NCBI GenBank assembly: GCA_949752795.1
Contig: OX457074.1
Location: forward strand, 35,263,980 to 35,327,979
Source: Hyperoodon ampullatus
Lineage: Eukaryota; Chordata; Mammalia; Artiodactyla; Ziphiidae
Direction: 5' to 3'
DNA length: 64,000 nucleotides
The notes below the pieces were generated by a model that saw only the letters and a program-made list of their open reading frames with translations, was not told where the DNA came from and did not search any database. This document shows, piece by piece, positions 1-11,532 of the stretch. The number at the start of each line of letters is the position of its first letter. The stretch's first letter is position 1. Both the position numbers and the translations under genes were made by a program.

Positions 1-627
1 CTGGGAGGCTGTATCCCAGGCTTAAGTCCTCAGTAAGTCCACTGAATAGAATATAATTCTCAATTTTTAGGTTGTGAATTTTTTTCCAGTTGACACAGTT
101 TACCATCAAAATAACCAGCAGTGCTGTCATTCCTTTGTGAGGATGATACATCAATGTACTGTCATCACATCCTGTATTTACATCACCCCCACAGAAGATC
201 CTAATTATCATGTCTTCTCTCATCTCTTGGACACAAACACATGTTTTTTAAAATCTGTGTGTCTATAATATATGAAAACATTTATATAATGAAAACATTT
301 ACAGGTTCCAATTAAAGTTGAATAAAAACTATGACTTTGGCTTCTAACCGACTAGCTCTACAACCACAGCAAGCAAATCAAAATCCAATTTAGGGGCAAG
401 ACAGTGACTCTAAGTTGTGATTGAATTAAACACAGGATCTAGCTTTTATGAGAAAAAAAAATTCTACCCCAAAGTCTGACAGTAGTTTCAATGTTGGTCC
501 CATCCTCCTTGGTAAGCACACCCAGCATGTGTGTAAGGCGACTTGCAAAGTTCTAGAGCGGACACTATTTTCTACTGCAAATAAAACAGGCATAGAGTGG
601 GTGTAGTGGGCAATCAACATTTGTTGA
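1..627. other. Unassigned, probably single-copy DNA
   Basis: No repeat family, coding exon or RNA gene is recognised here. Base composition is ordinary to AT-rich, and the short open frames have no recognisable domain. Ancient, heavily decayed repeats cannot be excluded by eye. Confidence 0.4.
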
Positions 628-706
628 AACAAAGGAAAGAAAGAGAAAGAGAGGGGGGAGAGAAGCGGGGGGGAGAGAAAGAGGGAAGGGAGGGAGGGAG
701 GGAGGA
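628..706 (+). repeat. Polypurine (GA/GGGA) low-complexity tract
   Basis: The plus strand is almost purely purine for about 75 bases, with runs of AGAG and GGGAGG units. The reverse-strand open frames rich in Ser, Leu and Pro here are translations of this tract. Confidence 0.9.
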
Positions 707-1865
707 CTAAGAAACACACACAGGAGTCCTTTAGCCGTTAAGTTCTGCTTCCTGGAGAAATGATAATCTTGAAAGCCAGGCTTTGTTGAGAAATACAAAG
801 GATTACCAACTGCCAAAATTTCCTCTGACCTATTCAAAGCAGAGTTTGGAGATTCAATTTCACGTTTTGCTGCAACTTATAAGTAGATGAAACCCAATAC
901 CCTGTGAGAGAGGTCCCCCCTCTGCCCAGGGAGGATGTGGGGATAATCTGGGCACAGGTGGAAGAGTCGTGAAAGGGAGGAGAGGAACAGGAGTTCAAAA
1001 TCCTCATAAGGGCATTCACAGAAAAGAAGATGAATGAGGGGGTTATCCCGTTGCGGGGCCCACTCCTCTTCTCTAGCCACACACTGGGAACGCTTTAAGC
1101 ACCCTTCCAAATGCTTCATGTTTAGTCGGGTACCAGACCAACATGGAGCCTGTGAGCTGAGGTAGGCATCTATACAAATGGGTTGCAGGTAGACCTTGGG
1201 TTCTCCATACTTGATATATGGTGTGAGGGGTATTAGAGGTCCTATGAGTTCTGATGGGGGGTACAGAAGAACTGAAGGTTCCAGTAGTTTAGCAGAGGGA
1301 CCAGAATAGAATGCAGAAACTTTATGACCAAAGGCCAGGACCCAGACATCAACAGTAAGTGCAGCGTGATGTTCCAACAGATAGGACTGGACCTATGTAA
1401 GTGGCCACTGGGATGTGGCTGCCCAGGGACCAGGTCGGTCAACCCGGGGCAGAGACCAGTGTGGACCCAGAGACAGTCAAGGACCTGAGGCCTATTGCCA
1501 TGAGGACGCAAACTTTCCATTATCCTCATATATGAGCATCTTGATCAGAGGAGAGGGATGCGGGTGGTTGTGAGGAGATGGGCAGGGAAAGCCTGAAAGT
1601 CTGGGCATTTCCCTAAGAAAGCCTGCTTTAAACCAAAGGAGGCAACCCAAATTCCTCAAACACAATCAGCAGCAACAGGAACTCAAGAAACAGCTATGGA
1701 TATACCTACACAGCACGAGTTTGAATGTATGAAATATAGATTATGAATGTTGGACCTTGCTATGAAAAACAAGTGAGAAGATAATTAGTCCAGAAGCAGG
1801 AAACAGAAAAAAATGATAAAGCACTATTTCCTTTCCCCATCAACAGGTGATAAGACACAACATGC
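707..1865. other. Unassigned DNA
   Basis: No recognisable gene or repeat. A 166-codon reverse-strand frame (877-1377) has no recognisable domain and no splice-consistent context, so it is treated as chance. Confidence 0.35.
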
Positions 1866-1891
1866 AAAAAAAAAAAAAAAAAAAAAAAAAC
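1865..1891 (+). repeat. A-tract
   Basis: An uninterrupted run of about 26 adenines. It could be the tail of a decayed retroposon, but the preceding sequence matches no element I recognise. Confidence 0.85.
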
Positions 1892-4209
1892 CAAACACTT
1901 GAGAGATGGAAAGAAATTCTCATATATTTCTTTGTTCTTAATGATATGAGTGTACTTCATTCATCCTCCTCACGGTCAGTATAGTGTTACAATATCAAAT
2001 TAAGATGAGGACACAGAAGCTCTTGACCAGAAGCCAAAGGCTAAGGGGCAAGTCTGCATATTACCCAGGGTCCCTACAGGAAACACACAGGTCCGTTGGC
2101 AGGATTAAGGAATGAGAAGGTGAGTCACCAGGGGTCTGTGACAGTGGGAAACTCTTGCCTTTTACCTTGACTAAAAGGGCCGATGGGAGGGAACTGTGTA
2201 GGGGAGCCTGGACAGCAGGAAGTGTGGCAAAGGAGGGGAATAGTCCCTGACCTCTCTCTCTTCCCTCCCACCAGTTTCCTGCTATGGCTCCCACTGGTCA
2301 AATCCAACTGGAAGTCCAAAGTAAGGGGAACCCAGGTAACACAATCCATCAGGGTCAGTCTCCAAGGGCACAGAGCAAAGCAGAGTAGGATAGAGAATGA
2401 ATCGGGGGTAGGGTGTGGAGGGAGGTACATGGAAAATACCCAGCACAGTCTGGTACCCATAATCCTAAGATGTGGCTGACGTCCTCAGCTCAGTCTCTGC
2501 ATTTCTGCGTGATTTCCTGAAACGAAGGAACAGCAGCCCAAGAGCTGCGCTTGGGTGGCCAATCGAACACCTGAAAAGAATCTCTTTTTTTCAATTTTCC
2601 AAAGAAATTAAGAAATTTCCATCATCTTCCCCAAGGCTGTGATGTCAGACTGTTTTAGTCTCAACTCAGCTACTTCAAACACTGTCACGTATTTCTATAA
2701 ACTTGAGCCATGGGAGTTCTGCTTTCACGGTTTCAGTATACGATCTAGAGGCAAAGACTGTGTCGATATGTCACGGATGTCCTGATCACGGGATGCCCCG
2801 CCACCCGGCCCGGACGAGGAGCCAGCAGGCCCTGCCAGACCCAGCTGACCTCATTTGGCAATGCTGGCTTTGGGGGATTTTATTTTAAAACCTGAATATT
2901 TATACAGTTTGCATTCTTCGGGAGGTGAGAGATTCTATGAACCTTCAAGTGCTCTCGTTTGCTTTATCTTTTTGCTAAGAGAAGCCAGGAGGCCTGGCTG
3001 AGGGGACCTAGCTGACTTGGCTTAGCTGAGCCATACCTGTTGTTATTAAACACAGAGCAGAATTATTTGAAGTTCAATTTCTACGTTAAACATAATAATT
3101 TTGCTCTGTTTGGATTCCTGAGCGCTCTTTGGACTCTGTAATTTATTTCATTGTTCTGATGCTGCACCTCCCCCCAGCCCCTTGAATTCCAGACTCTTCA
3201 CTAAGGGAGTCGTTGGGAAGGGGTAAGGGGCGGCTGTAGCAGGGAATGGGGTGGGAAGAAGATACGAGAACTATCACGGAGATTCCTGGTCCTCCCTGGA
3301 GGGGCTCATTAGCTTGTAGAATCAGGAGAGTAGAATTCAGGCAAGTGAGAGGTTATCCTTCCTTCCGGTCTCTTTCCATGGATGATTCATTTGAAATCTA
3401 GTAGCTTTGGCATAATCGCTTTCACAGCCTTTTCTACAGTTGCTGTAGGTGAACTGGAGGTGCTGGAGATATCCTGACCTGAAGTGGGATCGCAGGTCTC
3501 ACCGGCCATGAGACCGTAGGCAGGTGGCTTACCTTTTCTGACCATCGTGCACATCTTGTTGCTGCACAGACTGGTATTGATGCAGAGCAATGAAAATCCC
3601 TGGTCTTTCCCTGGAGACAGTTTGAGAAGCACGGGTAAGGATGACGACATCCCCACCTCTCAGATCACGTACGGGAGGCCTGGCCGCAGTGCCTGGCATA
3701 TTGTAGGAGCCCAAGAAATGACAGTTCCTTCCTTTCCTCTGTCCCCAAGAAGACTTATAAGGACCTTGCAGTCAATACCCGAGACCCCTGAACCCTGACC
3801 TTGCTCCAAGAGAACATGCAGGGAGGAAGCTTGCCAGAAAGTGGCATTAGAAGCCTTTGTTGGGGAGGAAAGATGTGCTTGTGAATCCTTGCCCCCAAAC
3901 TTCTTGAGAACACAGTGGGGTCCAAAGGAGCAGCTCCCTCCTCTCCCCACCTAGGAGGAAGTCCCTCATGGGACCTACAGACAAGAGCTTCAAACCAAGC
4001 TTCAATTTACAGAACATGGTCATATCCAAGGGTCTGAGAATTTTTCCCAACTGACTGCTGGATTCTCACTATGGGTAGTCCATTCATTTGCACTGAACAA
4101 TCTCTTCTAGGTCTCCTTTAAAAAACAAAAAAAAAACAGTAGCGACGAAGAAACACGCATTCAAAGGGGGCCACCAAAGTCCGCGTTTATCACAACAGTG
4201 ACCCTAGTA
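1892..4209. other. Unassigned DNA including a repeat-free block
   Basis: No repeat family or exon is recognised over about 2.3 kb. Positions 2480-3180 look especially free of transposon debris and are discussed as a candidate conserved non-coding block. Open frames of 60-111 codons on both strands overlap one another and show no domains. Confidence 0.4.
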
Positions 4210-4345
4210 TACACTTTTTATAAAAGATTTTACTTTCTTAGAGAAATTTTCAGTGCACGGCAAAACTGAGAGGAAGGTACAGAGATTTCCTATAACCCCC
4301 CTGCCCCCCACACGCAGAGTATCATACAGACCTTTGGTCTTTTCT
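4210..4345 (-). mobile_element. Old L1 3'-UTR fragment, reverse strand
   Basis: A stretch about a TTTTATAGAT-like start, then an 'aaaactgag..gtacagag' core, then a C-rich 'ataacccccctgcccccc' segment resembles the reverse complement of old L1 3'-UTR sequence. It is short and diverged, so the subfamily cannot be named. Confidence 0.45.
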
Positions 4346-5540
4346 TCCTTTGGACTGTGACACAGCTCAGTTATGAGATGTCAAAGCTACGGGCAAACTG
4401 CCTGTCCAGTGCAGCACAAAGTTCCCCCCAGACCACGTCTAATCTTGTGCAGAAAATAAAACGTTTAAATCCTAAGACAACTTCGCTGATGGAGGGGAGG
4501 CCTGTCTTGAACCTGGTGGGTTCAGGGCCTGTATCAGTATTGCCTCGCAGGTATTGCACAGTGACCGTAAATGCTGAAAAGACCTGGAAACTTTTGGAAA
4601 GCTCAGCGAGGCCCTGGCCAGCGTGTCTGTGATCCCTGCTTTCCGATGACTGCTCGTGTACACCACTTCAGAGGGAAATAATGAGCATGAAATTCAATTA
4701 TACAGGCGCCCGCTTAACCATCTCAACCAGAACTGTGTCCCTAATCTTTTAGTTGGAAGATAAAGTGAAAAATCTAAAGCTACTCTCCTTAGGATGGCAT
4801 TTTCTTCCCTTTGTGTCTCAGCCAAGAGAATTCCCTTCAACCTACGGCTCTCAACTTCAAAGTCAGCTCTTCTCTTCGCTGCTGGCCTGCTTTTGAACCT
4901 TCATTTACGTTCTCTGAGTGCTGAGAGAACACACCCACCACGGGACCTCGGGGGAATGGCCTGGGGAGAGAGGAGCTGCTGCTCAGGGCTGGGCCTCGCT
5001 GGCCAGGTCTCCAAAAGGGACTGTGCCTTGTGCTCTACTTGCACAGCTGCCACGCCGGGAAGGAGAGGGACAGGCTCAGGTCCTTGCAGGCTCTGGAAGG
5101 CGCTGGCCCAGCCACAATACGTCCCAGGCTAAGACTGAGGCCAGCGGTCCAGAGCATCCTGAAAAGGCACTGCTCCAAGGACCCTATCTGGCCTCTTTTT
5201 CAAAGCCTTTTCTTCCCCCTCTGCTGCGTCATTCTCCACACTTAAGTCCCGCCCTCGGGACTCACATTTCACGTCCGTCACATACCCTGTGTGGGGCCCC
5301 ATCTCATTTGCCTTCATGGATGAGTCCGCACCAAGCACAAGCTCTGGCCCCAGAGCAACACCGTTAAATGTTTGCAGGATGCTCATTTGCACAGCAAAGC
5401 TTCCAGAGCGATGCCTGTACTCTTAGGGATTCAGGTGGTGAAGCTATAAAGCACAGTATCTAGGGAAATGGTGCTCCTCCAAAGCCCCTTTGCTCTGCCT
5501 TTCCCACTACTTCCCACTCAGATAAGAGCCCGAGAAGCTT
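4346..5540. other. Unassigned, moderately GC-rich DNA
   Basis: No gene or repeat is recognised. Overlapping frames of 87-149 codons on both strands between 4794 and 5392 follow from the GC-rich composition. None shows a domain or a start context that distinguishes it. Confidence 0.4.
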
Positions 5541-5579
5541 CCCTAACCCTAACCCTAACCCTAACCCTAACCCTAACCC
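5541..5579 (-). repeat. Interstitial telomeric repeat (CCCTAA)n
   Basis: Six and a half uninterrupted CCCTAA units (TTAGGG on the minus strand) with no mismatch, followed by a decayed CCCAAACCCA half-unit. The flanks are ordinary sequence, so this is an internal telomere-type array and not a chromosome end. Short arrays of this kind are known to arise during repair of double-strand breaks. Confidence 0.95.
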
Positions 5580-5897
5580 AAACCCAGGGACACCCATGGA
5601 CCCAAAACACAATTCCTCCCGCCCCCGCCCCCAGGATTATTTAGCCTTTTTCAGTGAAAACACAACAGCGAAAATAAGACTATTAGTGTTTTTCACTTGC
5701 AGTCTTTTTCCAGATGAAAGGACTTATAAAGGATGAGAAGAGTTTACAGTGTTTCTATCAAACGGCAGGAAAAGCTGGGCTGAAGTTGGGAAAGCAAGGT
5801 CAGCCTTTAGGTCAGACATCAAGACCTTCCTGACAACCAGAGTTCTAATGCACTAGAATAAGACCATCAAAGAGCCCTCTCCAAAGAAGCTTGTGAG

Positions 5898-5929
<32 letters not shown>

Positions 5930-6600
5930 GTTATAATCCAAGTCTTTCCAGAGTCAAAGGGATGGATTACCTTCCCTCCTCACCCCACAGTCCCATCTGT
6001 CAAAATCCTCCCCATCCTATGAGGCCCATCTCAGCTGTGCAGAGACTGCTGTTCTCCCCTGTACCCCCCTTTTCTGGTACTTTGGGTTCATCAACACTTG
6101 CCTATTGACACCTACCACGTTCAGATACTGTTCTAGTTTTTTTTGGGGGGGGCACAGAAATGGTCTTGAAAGACGAGGTCCTTGTTGTCACAAAGCACAC
6201 ACTGCTGGGGGAGGGGGGGCCTATCCAGATGATAAACAAGGAAACAAACACACAAAATGCTCGTAACTAGTTTTCAGTGATATGGAAAAGTAAAACAGGT
6301 TAAGTGGCTGGGAGTAGTGGGGAGGCCCCTCCCCCCAGACGGGACTCTCCACAGGGAAGTGGGAGAGGTGACCACAGCTGAGGGCTGGGAAAACCAGCAC
6401 GTTCAGAGGTAGGCAAGGGGATCCCAGGAGAAGGGACCAGCAGGGACACTTGCTGGAGAGACAGGCACAAGCCACGCAAGTGGCTCTGGCTGAGTTGAAG
6501 GGAAAGAGGAGGCTGCTGCCGGCTGTCTTCCCCCGGGAACTGTTTGGTTGTCTCTGTTATGTAAGGAAGGATCCGGAAGGACCACGATCTCCCCACGGGG
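5580..6600. other. Unassigned DNA with an internal A-tract
   Basis: Contains a 26-base A-run at about 5903-5929 and G-runs near 6145 and 6212. No gene or transposon was recognised. The short frame through the A-run codes for a lysine string and is not credible. Confidence 0.4.
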
Positions 6601-6990
6601 TGTTATGGACTGAATGTTTGTGCTCCAAACATCATATGTTGAAACCCTAACTCCCAATATGATGGAATTTGGAAATGGACCTTTGGGAGGCAATTAGGGT
6701 TAGATGAGGTCATGAGGGTGGGGCCCTGGTCTCATGGGACTAGTGCCCTTGTAAGACGCCAGAAAGCTTGCTTACTCTTTCTCTCAAGCTCTCCCCATCC
6801 CACCCCAAACGTGCACAGGAGGTCATGGGAACACACGGCAAGATGGCAGCTGCCTACAAAGCAAGAGAAGAGGTCTCAGAATGAAAGGTACCTGTCGGTG
6901 CCTGGATCCTGGGCTTCCCAGCCTCCAAAAGTGTGAGAAGTAAATTTCCCTTGTCTACGGTATTGTGTTATGGCAGCCAAGCTCATACAG
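6601..6990 (+). mobile_element. MLT1-type LTR (ERVL-MaLR), solo
   Basis: Begins TGTTATGGACTGAATG and follows MLT1 order throughout: the 'catatgttgaaaccctaac' block, 'tttgggaggcaattaggg', 'gatgaggtcatgagggtgggg', the 'cccttgtaag' region, and a 3' end with 'cttcccagcctcc' and 'tgtgagaagtaaat'. Family and order are from memory of the MLT1 consensus. No internal retroviral sequence follows, so this is a solo LTR. The 5-bp TSD is not clear because the 3' edge is decayed. Confidence 0.85.
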
Positions 6991-9540
6991 ATGACTAGTA
7001 TGCTTGGCACTCAATAAAGAGTCTGTAAATTCTCTTTAATGAACGAGTAATGGAGTCAGGGGATCATTGCCCACGCCCCCTTGGTCCTGAATGACTCATG
7101 CCTCACCCTACGTAAGAGGGACCTATAGCCCTCCACTCAAAGCTCCACCAGATATTTCCAGGAGATCCTGAGAGAGCCTCACAGCAGTCCAAAAAAAGTC
7201 ATCACATATTCTTCCACTCCAGGTTTCCAGCCCGGCCAAATTGCTTTCAAAACTGTGCCAACTGTCCCCATGGCTAAGACCCAGGTGTTCATGCTGAGGG
7301 TGACAGCCACCCTCTGGTCCCAAAGCTCCAAGACCCTGAGTGCCAACATGAGGCTGTGCTCCCCACAGCCCCCATTGAGGCATGGGGTAGCCGTGGGGAA
7401 AGACATGCGTTCTGTTCTGTGCCCTTCTCACCTAGCCCTAGAACTTCTATTTGGTCCTCTGCTGAATCCTCTAGGGAAACAGGTGCTTCAGCTTCTGCCT
7501 GCAGCCTGGTCTCCAGTGAGTTCTCCAGACCACAGCTACTGTGTCCACTGGCCCATGAGATGTGTCTCGGGGCAGCAGACACCTGCGGGTAGCCAGTCAC
7601 CCCCGTGCCAGCTTGTCATCCAGGTCCCGTGTGACTGAGTCCCAAGGTCAAGCTACACGTTGAATAAGAGACCTGACCTCCCTGGATTCTTGGGCTCTGT
7701 TCATGTCTAGCCATGAACTACATGAGACTCTCTGGTACATGGAAAAGATGCTGCTGAAAGGGATGAGCAAACTGACTCTTCCTGCAGAGGAAGGTGTGTG
7801 TGTGTGTGTGTGTGTGTCTGCTGTAGCTCTCTGGGGCTAAAATCAAGATATATGTCTTTAGTGTGCTGTTGCCAGTAGACGTTTGACTAGCACCCCTACA
7901 CATGACATTTGTTTGTTCAAGTGTCACACAATTCATGGTCCGAATGGGAGCACGGCGGGGCTGTGACACTGAGCAGCTGAGGACTCCCGAGCTTGGAGGC
8001 CTCCCAGGCATGCTGCACCATGGCTGACAGCCAAAGCCTGCATGGCAGAGTGCATGGATCCCCATGGACACATGTGCACACCCCACACGCGCATCCGCGC
8101 ACACAGATGCACACGCGTGCAGGTAAGAGGCACCCTGTCCTCTGCAGATGCTTCGTTTCTTTCATGTAATTTACACCCCCAAACTGTACTTTGCCCAATC
8201 TTGTCCTGGGGACTTGATTTCTTTCATGTGGTTCTCTGCACTAACGAGATTAAATCAGTTCCAATAGGTACCGGTTTAATGGAGATGATAAACTTTTATT
8301 GAACTTGAGCACATTAAAATGAAATGTAAGCAGTAGGTGATCTTGGCATTCTCCTGGGGTCTCTTCCAATTTGAATGAAGCCAGCATGCTTCTCTGGAAA
8401 ATAACAGTTCCCAGTCCAGCTCGCCTTATGTGCTTAATTAAAAGCTATTTTTGTGGTATAAAAAGGAGCTAAACAATGTTAGGTTCCTTCTCTTCCATGG
8501 AAGTCTAAAGAAACCATGTCTCCAACTGCAAAAAGAGATGGACGAGTTCCTCCTTCAAAACTGTAAAACCAGATCTTTACATTGCACACAGAGAGCAGGT
8601 AATGCGCTATTTTACAGCGGCCTGTCTGCTAATCTGTGATCTGTTTTGTCTGTGAATGGGATTATCATGGTGGTTTATTGAAAAGGAGCCAAAAACGATA
8701 TTAAGTAAACCGTTTACACAAAGCCACCAGGATGAAAAAGCCAAACTCAGACTCATTTCAGGTTCTAACCAAAATAAACTTTATTACAGTTTCAACTGGA
8801 CAGTTAAACCTTTCAGGGTCTGTTCAACTTGCTGAAATGTGTAGAACCCGAGCCCATGGCTCTCCACGGAAGTGAGACTATAAATATCGTGGTTCGTCTC
8901 TGAAGGTTGCCTTTCTTTGCAGTGCTCTCTGCAAGGCTCTCCCTCGGGCCAGGGCTTCAGCCGGGCTCCTCGGCCAGGCTCCTGTCACTGCCCTGGCCAG
9001 TCCCATAAGTCAAGAGAGGGAGGCTTGGTGCTCCGGCTCGGCAGGGGGTCGATGCAGAGCTGTCAGTAACCCTCATGGGACATCTTTATGTCTCCAGGGG
9101 GGCTGGCAGGGATGCACCTGGCCTCTTCTGACCCTCATGGTGGCCCCCCGGTTCACCAGGGTCAAAATGATTTTTTTTAAATGACCGCCAACTCTTGACC
9201 TTTGCACATCCTAAATTCTAATCCAGGGCCAAAACATTTCACAAGACGTGCTTTGATCTGCTTGAAAACAAGAGAAAAGACCAGAAGAACAGAAACATCC
9301 ACCGACAAAGCCCAAGTTGAATGCACTGTTTTGTCTCCTGGGGTTCTGTAGCAGGAAGGTAGAGAGTTCCTGTCCGCGTCCACTGTATCCACGGAAGGAA
9401 CATGAGAGATCGCTTCTCCAGGCCTTACAGTTTACAGATCAGGAAACGGGCTCACAACAATCTTCCTTTTTTTTTTTTTTTTCTGAGCCTAATTTTTCTC
9501 AGAATTGTCTTCTGGACTCTGAAAAGGCTGTATCCCTTTG
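6991..9540. other. Unassigned DNA
   Basis: No gene is recognised over about 2.5 kb. It contains a (TG)n run at 7795-7817, a CpG-containing alternating purine-pyrimidine stretch near 8085-8120, and a T-run at 9466-9482. The part from 8400 to 8900 has no recognisable repeat. Confidence 0.4.
7795..7817 (+). repeat. (TG)n microsatellite
   Basis: About eleven TG dinucleotides in a row. The HTHTHT string in the reverse frame is a translation of this repeat. Confidence 0.9.
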
Positions 9541-9544
9541 CTTT

Positions 9545-9790
9545 CACACCAATCATCTCCTAACCTCATCCATCGATCCATTCATTTGAAGGATTCATTC
9601 ATTTCAATAGATCCATCCATTCATTCATTTATTTGAAGAATTCATTTGAAGGGTGCCAGACACTGAGTTAGAAGTGGCTGATAAAGAGTACGACAGGGCC
9701 CCCAACCTCGGGGGCTCACAGGCCAGTTGAGTGACAGGTGGACCTACAGGAATTATAATACGGAATGATACACGGTTAAATAAAGAAACT
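9545..9790 (+). mobile_element. Ancient repeat of the ATTCATTCA...GTGCCAGACACTG type
   Basis: Repeated ATTCATT/ATCCATT units are followed by 'gtgccagacactgagttag' and 'gggggctcacaggcc'. This is the arrangement of an old, widespread mammalian interspersed repeat. I do not commit to a family name (L2/MIR-like). Confidence 0.4.
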
Positions 9791-9794
9791 AAGT

Positions 9795-10370
9795 ATCGTA
9801 GGAAGCCAGGTTCTGCTTGGTCTCCATCTCAGCTCCTCCTCTTCCCCTGACCTCTAGACCCCTTTGGATTCAGTCCTGGGTCTTCTTTTCTCCTTTATCT
9901 ACTCTCTTCCCCTAGGTGGTCTCATCTGGTTCCAGAGCTTTGAACAACTGTACGTTGATGAATATTTTTCTGTCTCCATCCCTGACCTCTCCCCGGAGCT
10001 CCACATTCTTACTGCCCTCTGCCTGTCTGACCAGCTCCACCTGAATGATTAAAGAGGCATCTCAAGCTTCTGTACAAATAGTAAGTCATGACGTCTGCCT
10101 TCCCACAATGACCCCACCATGGCTTTCCCCATCAGCACAGTTGTTCTGGGAAAAAACTCAGGAGGCAGCCTTGACTCTTCCGCTTCCTCCCCTGTCCATA
10201 TCCAAGTCCTGTGGATTCCATCTCCCAAGGCAACTGGACCTGTTCTCTGTTTGCACGTTCCCTGAAAAAATCTAGCTTCAAGACCCATCACACTTCCAAT
10301 CTGTTCCCCACACTGCAGTCAGTATATAATCTTTTTAAACTTCAACTGGTATAATACCACTCCTCTACTT
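9795..10370 (+). mobile_element. L2 LINE remnant, 5' part
   Basis: Matches the remembered L2 (CR1-clade) ORF2 order: a 'tctcatctgg' block, 'gacctctccccggagctccac', 'caaatagtaagtcatgac', 'cttccccatcagcac', 'gccttgactcttcc' and 'tccaagtcctgtggattcc'. It continues after interruption at 12956. The 62- and 76-codon plus frames here are decayed L2 reverse-transcriptase reading frame; they are not genes. Confidence 0.75.
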
Positions 10371-10385
10371 AAAATCCTTCAAAGG
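10371..10385 (+). repeat. Target-site duplication, copy 1
   Basis: AAAATCCTTCAAAGG, duplicated perfectly at 10592-10606 around the CHR SINE. Its first 14 bases also recur at 12942-12955 at the far end of the L1. Confidence 0.95.
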
Positions 10386-10591
10386 GGGCTTCCCTGGTGG
10401 CACAGTGGTTGAGAGTCCGCCTGCCGATGCAGGGGACACGGGTTCGTGCCCCGGTCTGGGAAGATCCCACATGCCACAGAGCGGCTGGGCCCGTGAGCCA
10501 TGGCCGCTGAGCCTGCGCGTCCGGAGCCTGTGCTCCGCAACGGGAGAGGCCACAACAGTGGGAGGCCTGCGTACCGCAAAAAAAAAAAAAA
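10386..10591 (+). mobile_element. CHR-type tRNA-derived SINE (short subfamily)
   Basis: Complete copy: GGGCTTCCCTGG start, tRNA-like A and B boxes in the first 70 bp (B box GGTTCGTGCC), a CpG-rich body, the 'caacgggagaggccacaac' block, and a tail of about 17 A. It is flanked by a perfect 15-bp TSD. CHR SINEs are cetacean/hippo elements transcribed by RNA polymerase III and mobilised by L1. It differs from the copy at 14708 at about five positions and shares 'gccacagagcgg' with it. Open frames through it (10365-10702 -, 10405-10611 +) are SINE translations. Confidence 0.97.
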
Positions 10592-10689
10592 AAAATCCTT
10601 CAAAGGAATGAGACTTTCATTTCTGACAGAGGTGGAATAAATAGACTTATCCTCCCATATGAAATAACTAAAAAATAATACACAATAAG

Positions 10690-11215
10690 ACATGGAAGCC
10701 ACCTAAGTGTCTATCGACAGATGAACAGATAAAGAAGATGTGGTACATATATACAATAGAATATTAGTCAGCCATAAAAAAGAATGAAATAATGCCATTT
10801 GCAGCAACATGGATGGACCCAGAGATTATCATACTAAGTAAGCCAGACAAAGACAAATATTATATGATTATAGTTTATATGTGGAACCTAAAAAAAATGA
10901 TACAAATGAACTTATCTACAAAACATAAATAGACTCACGGACATAGAAAACAAACTTATGGGTACCAGAGGGGAAAGGGTGGGGAGGGATAAATTAGGAG
11001 TTTGGGATTAACAGATACACACTACTATATATAAAATAAACAACAAGGACCTACTGTATAGCATGGGGAACTGTACTCAATATCTCAATATCTTGTAACA
11101 CCCTATAATGGAAAAGAATCTGTGTGTGTGTGTGTGTGTGTGTGTTTAACTAAATCACTTTGCTGTACCCCTGAAACTAACACAACATTGTAGGTCAACT
11201 ATACTTCAATTTTAA
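10690..11215 (+). mobile_element. Younger L1 3'-terminal fragment nested in the older L1
   Basis: Runs from the end of L1 ORF2 ('cataaaaaagaatgaaataa', 'gccatttgcagcaacatgga') through the 3'-UTR to 'gtcaactatacttcaatttt' and an A-tail. It contains a (TG)n run at 11120-11145. The same 3' end recurs at 39990-40440, which supports one artiodactyl-type L1 family. It is 5' truncated. TSDs are not clear because both flanks are A-rich. Confidence 0.8.
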
Positions 11216-11456
11216 AAAAAGATTAAAAAATACAAAATATATGCAAAACTATTTTTATAACATTAGACATCAGGCAATGAAGGAGAGTGATAGTTGAGAC
11301 ATGAAACAAAGTGAAGCCCTCTGCTGGCCCCAGCTTAGTGCCTGGAGAGAATGTCCAAGTCATGGCACAAAGACAGGGAAGAAAAGGCTTGGCAGCCTTG
11401 CTGAGTTGAGAAGCCAGTACTAGGAGTCCATGAAGCCAAGGAAGTCAGAGTTCAGG

Positions 11457-11532
11457 AGAGGGTGCTGGAGAGAAGAGAGAGACAGAGAGAGAAGAGAGAG
11501 AGGAGAGAGAGAGAAGAGAGAGAGAGAGAGAG
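11457..11532 (+). repeat. (GA)n low-complexity tract
   Basis: About 75 bases of AGAG repeats with scattered C and G interruptions, inside the old L1 interval. Confidence 0.9.

Noticed and set aside
877..1377. 166-codon reverse frame
   Set aside because: No recognisable domain, and two other reverse frames overlap it; most likely chance.
5541..5579. True chromosome end
   Set aside because: Ordinary sequence lies on both sides and the array is only 39 bp, so it is interstitial.
10386..10460. tRNA gene
   Set aside because: The A and B boxes belong to the tRNA-derived head of a CHR SINE. There is no complete cloverleaf, and each copy carries a retroposon body, A-tail and TSD.
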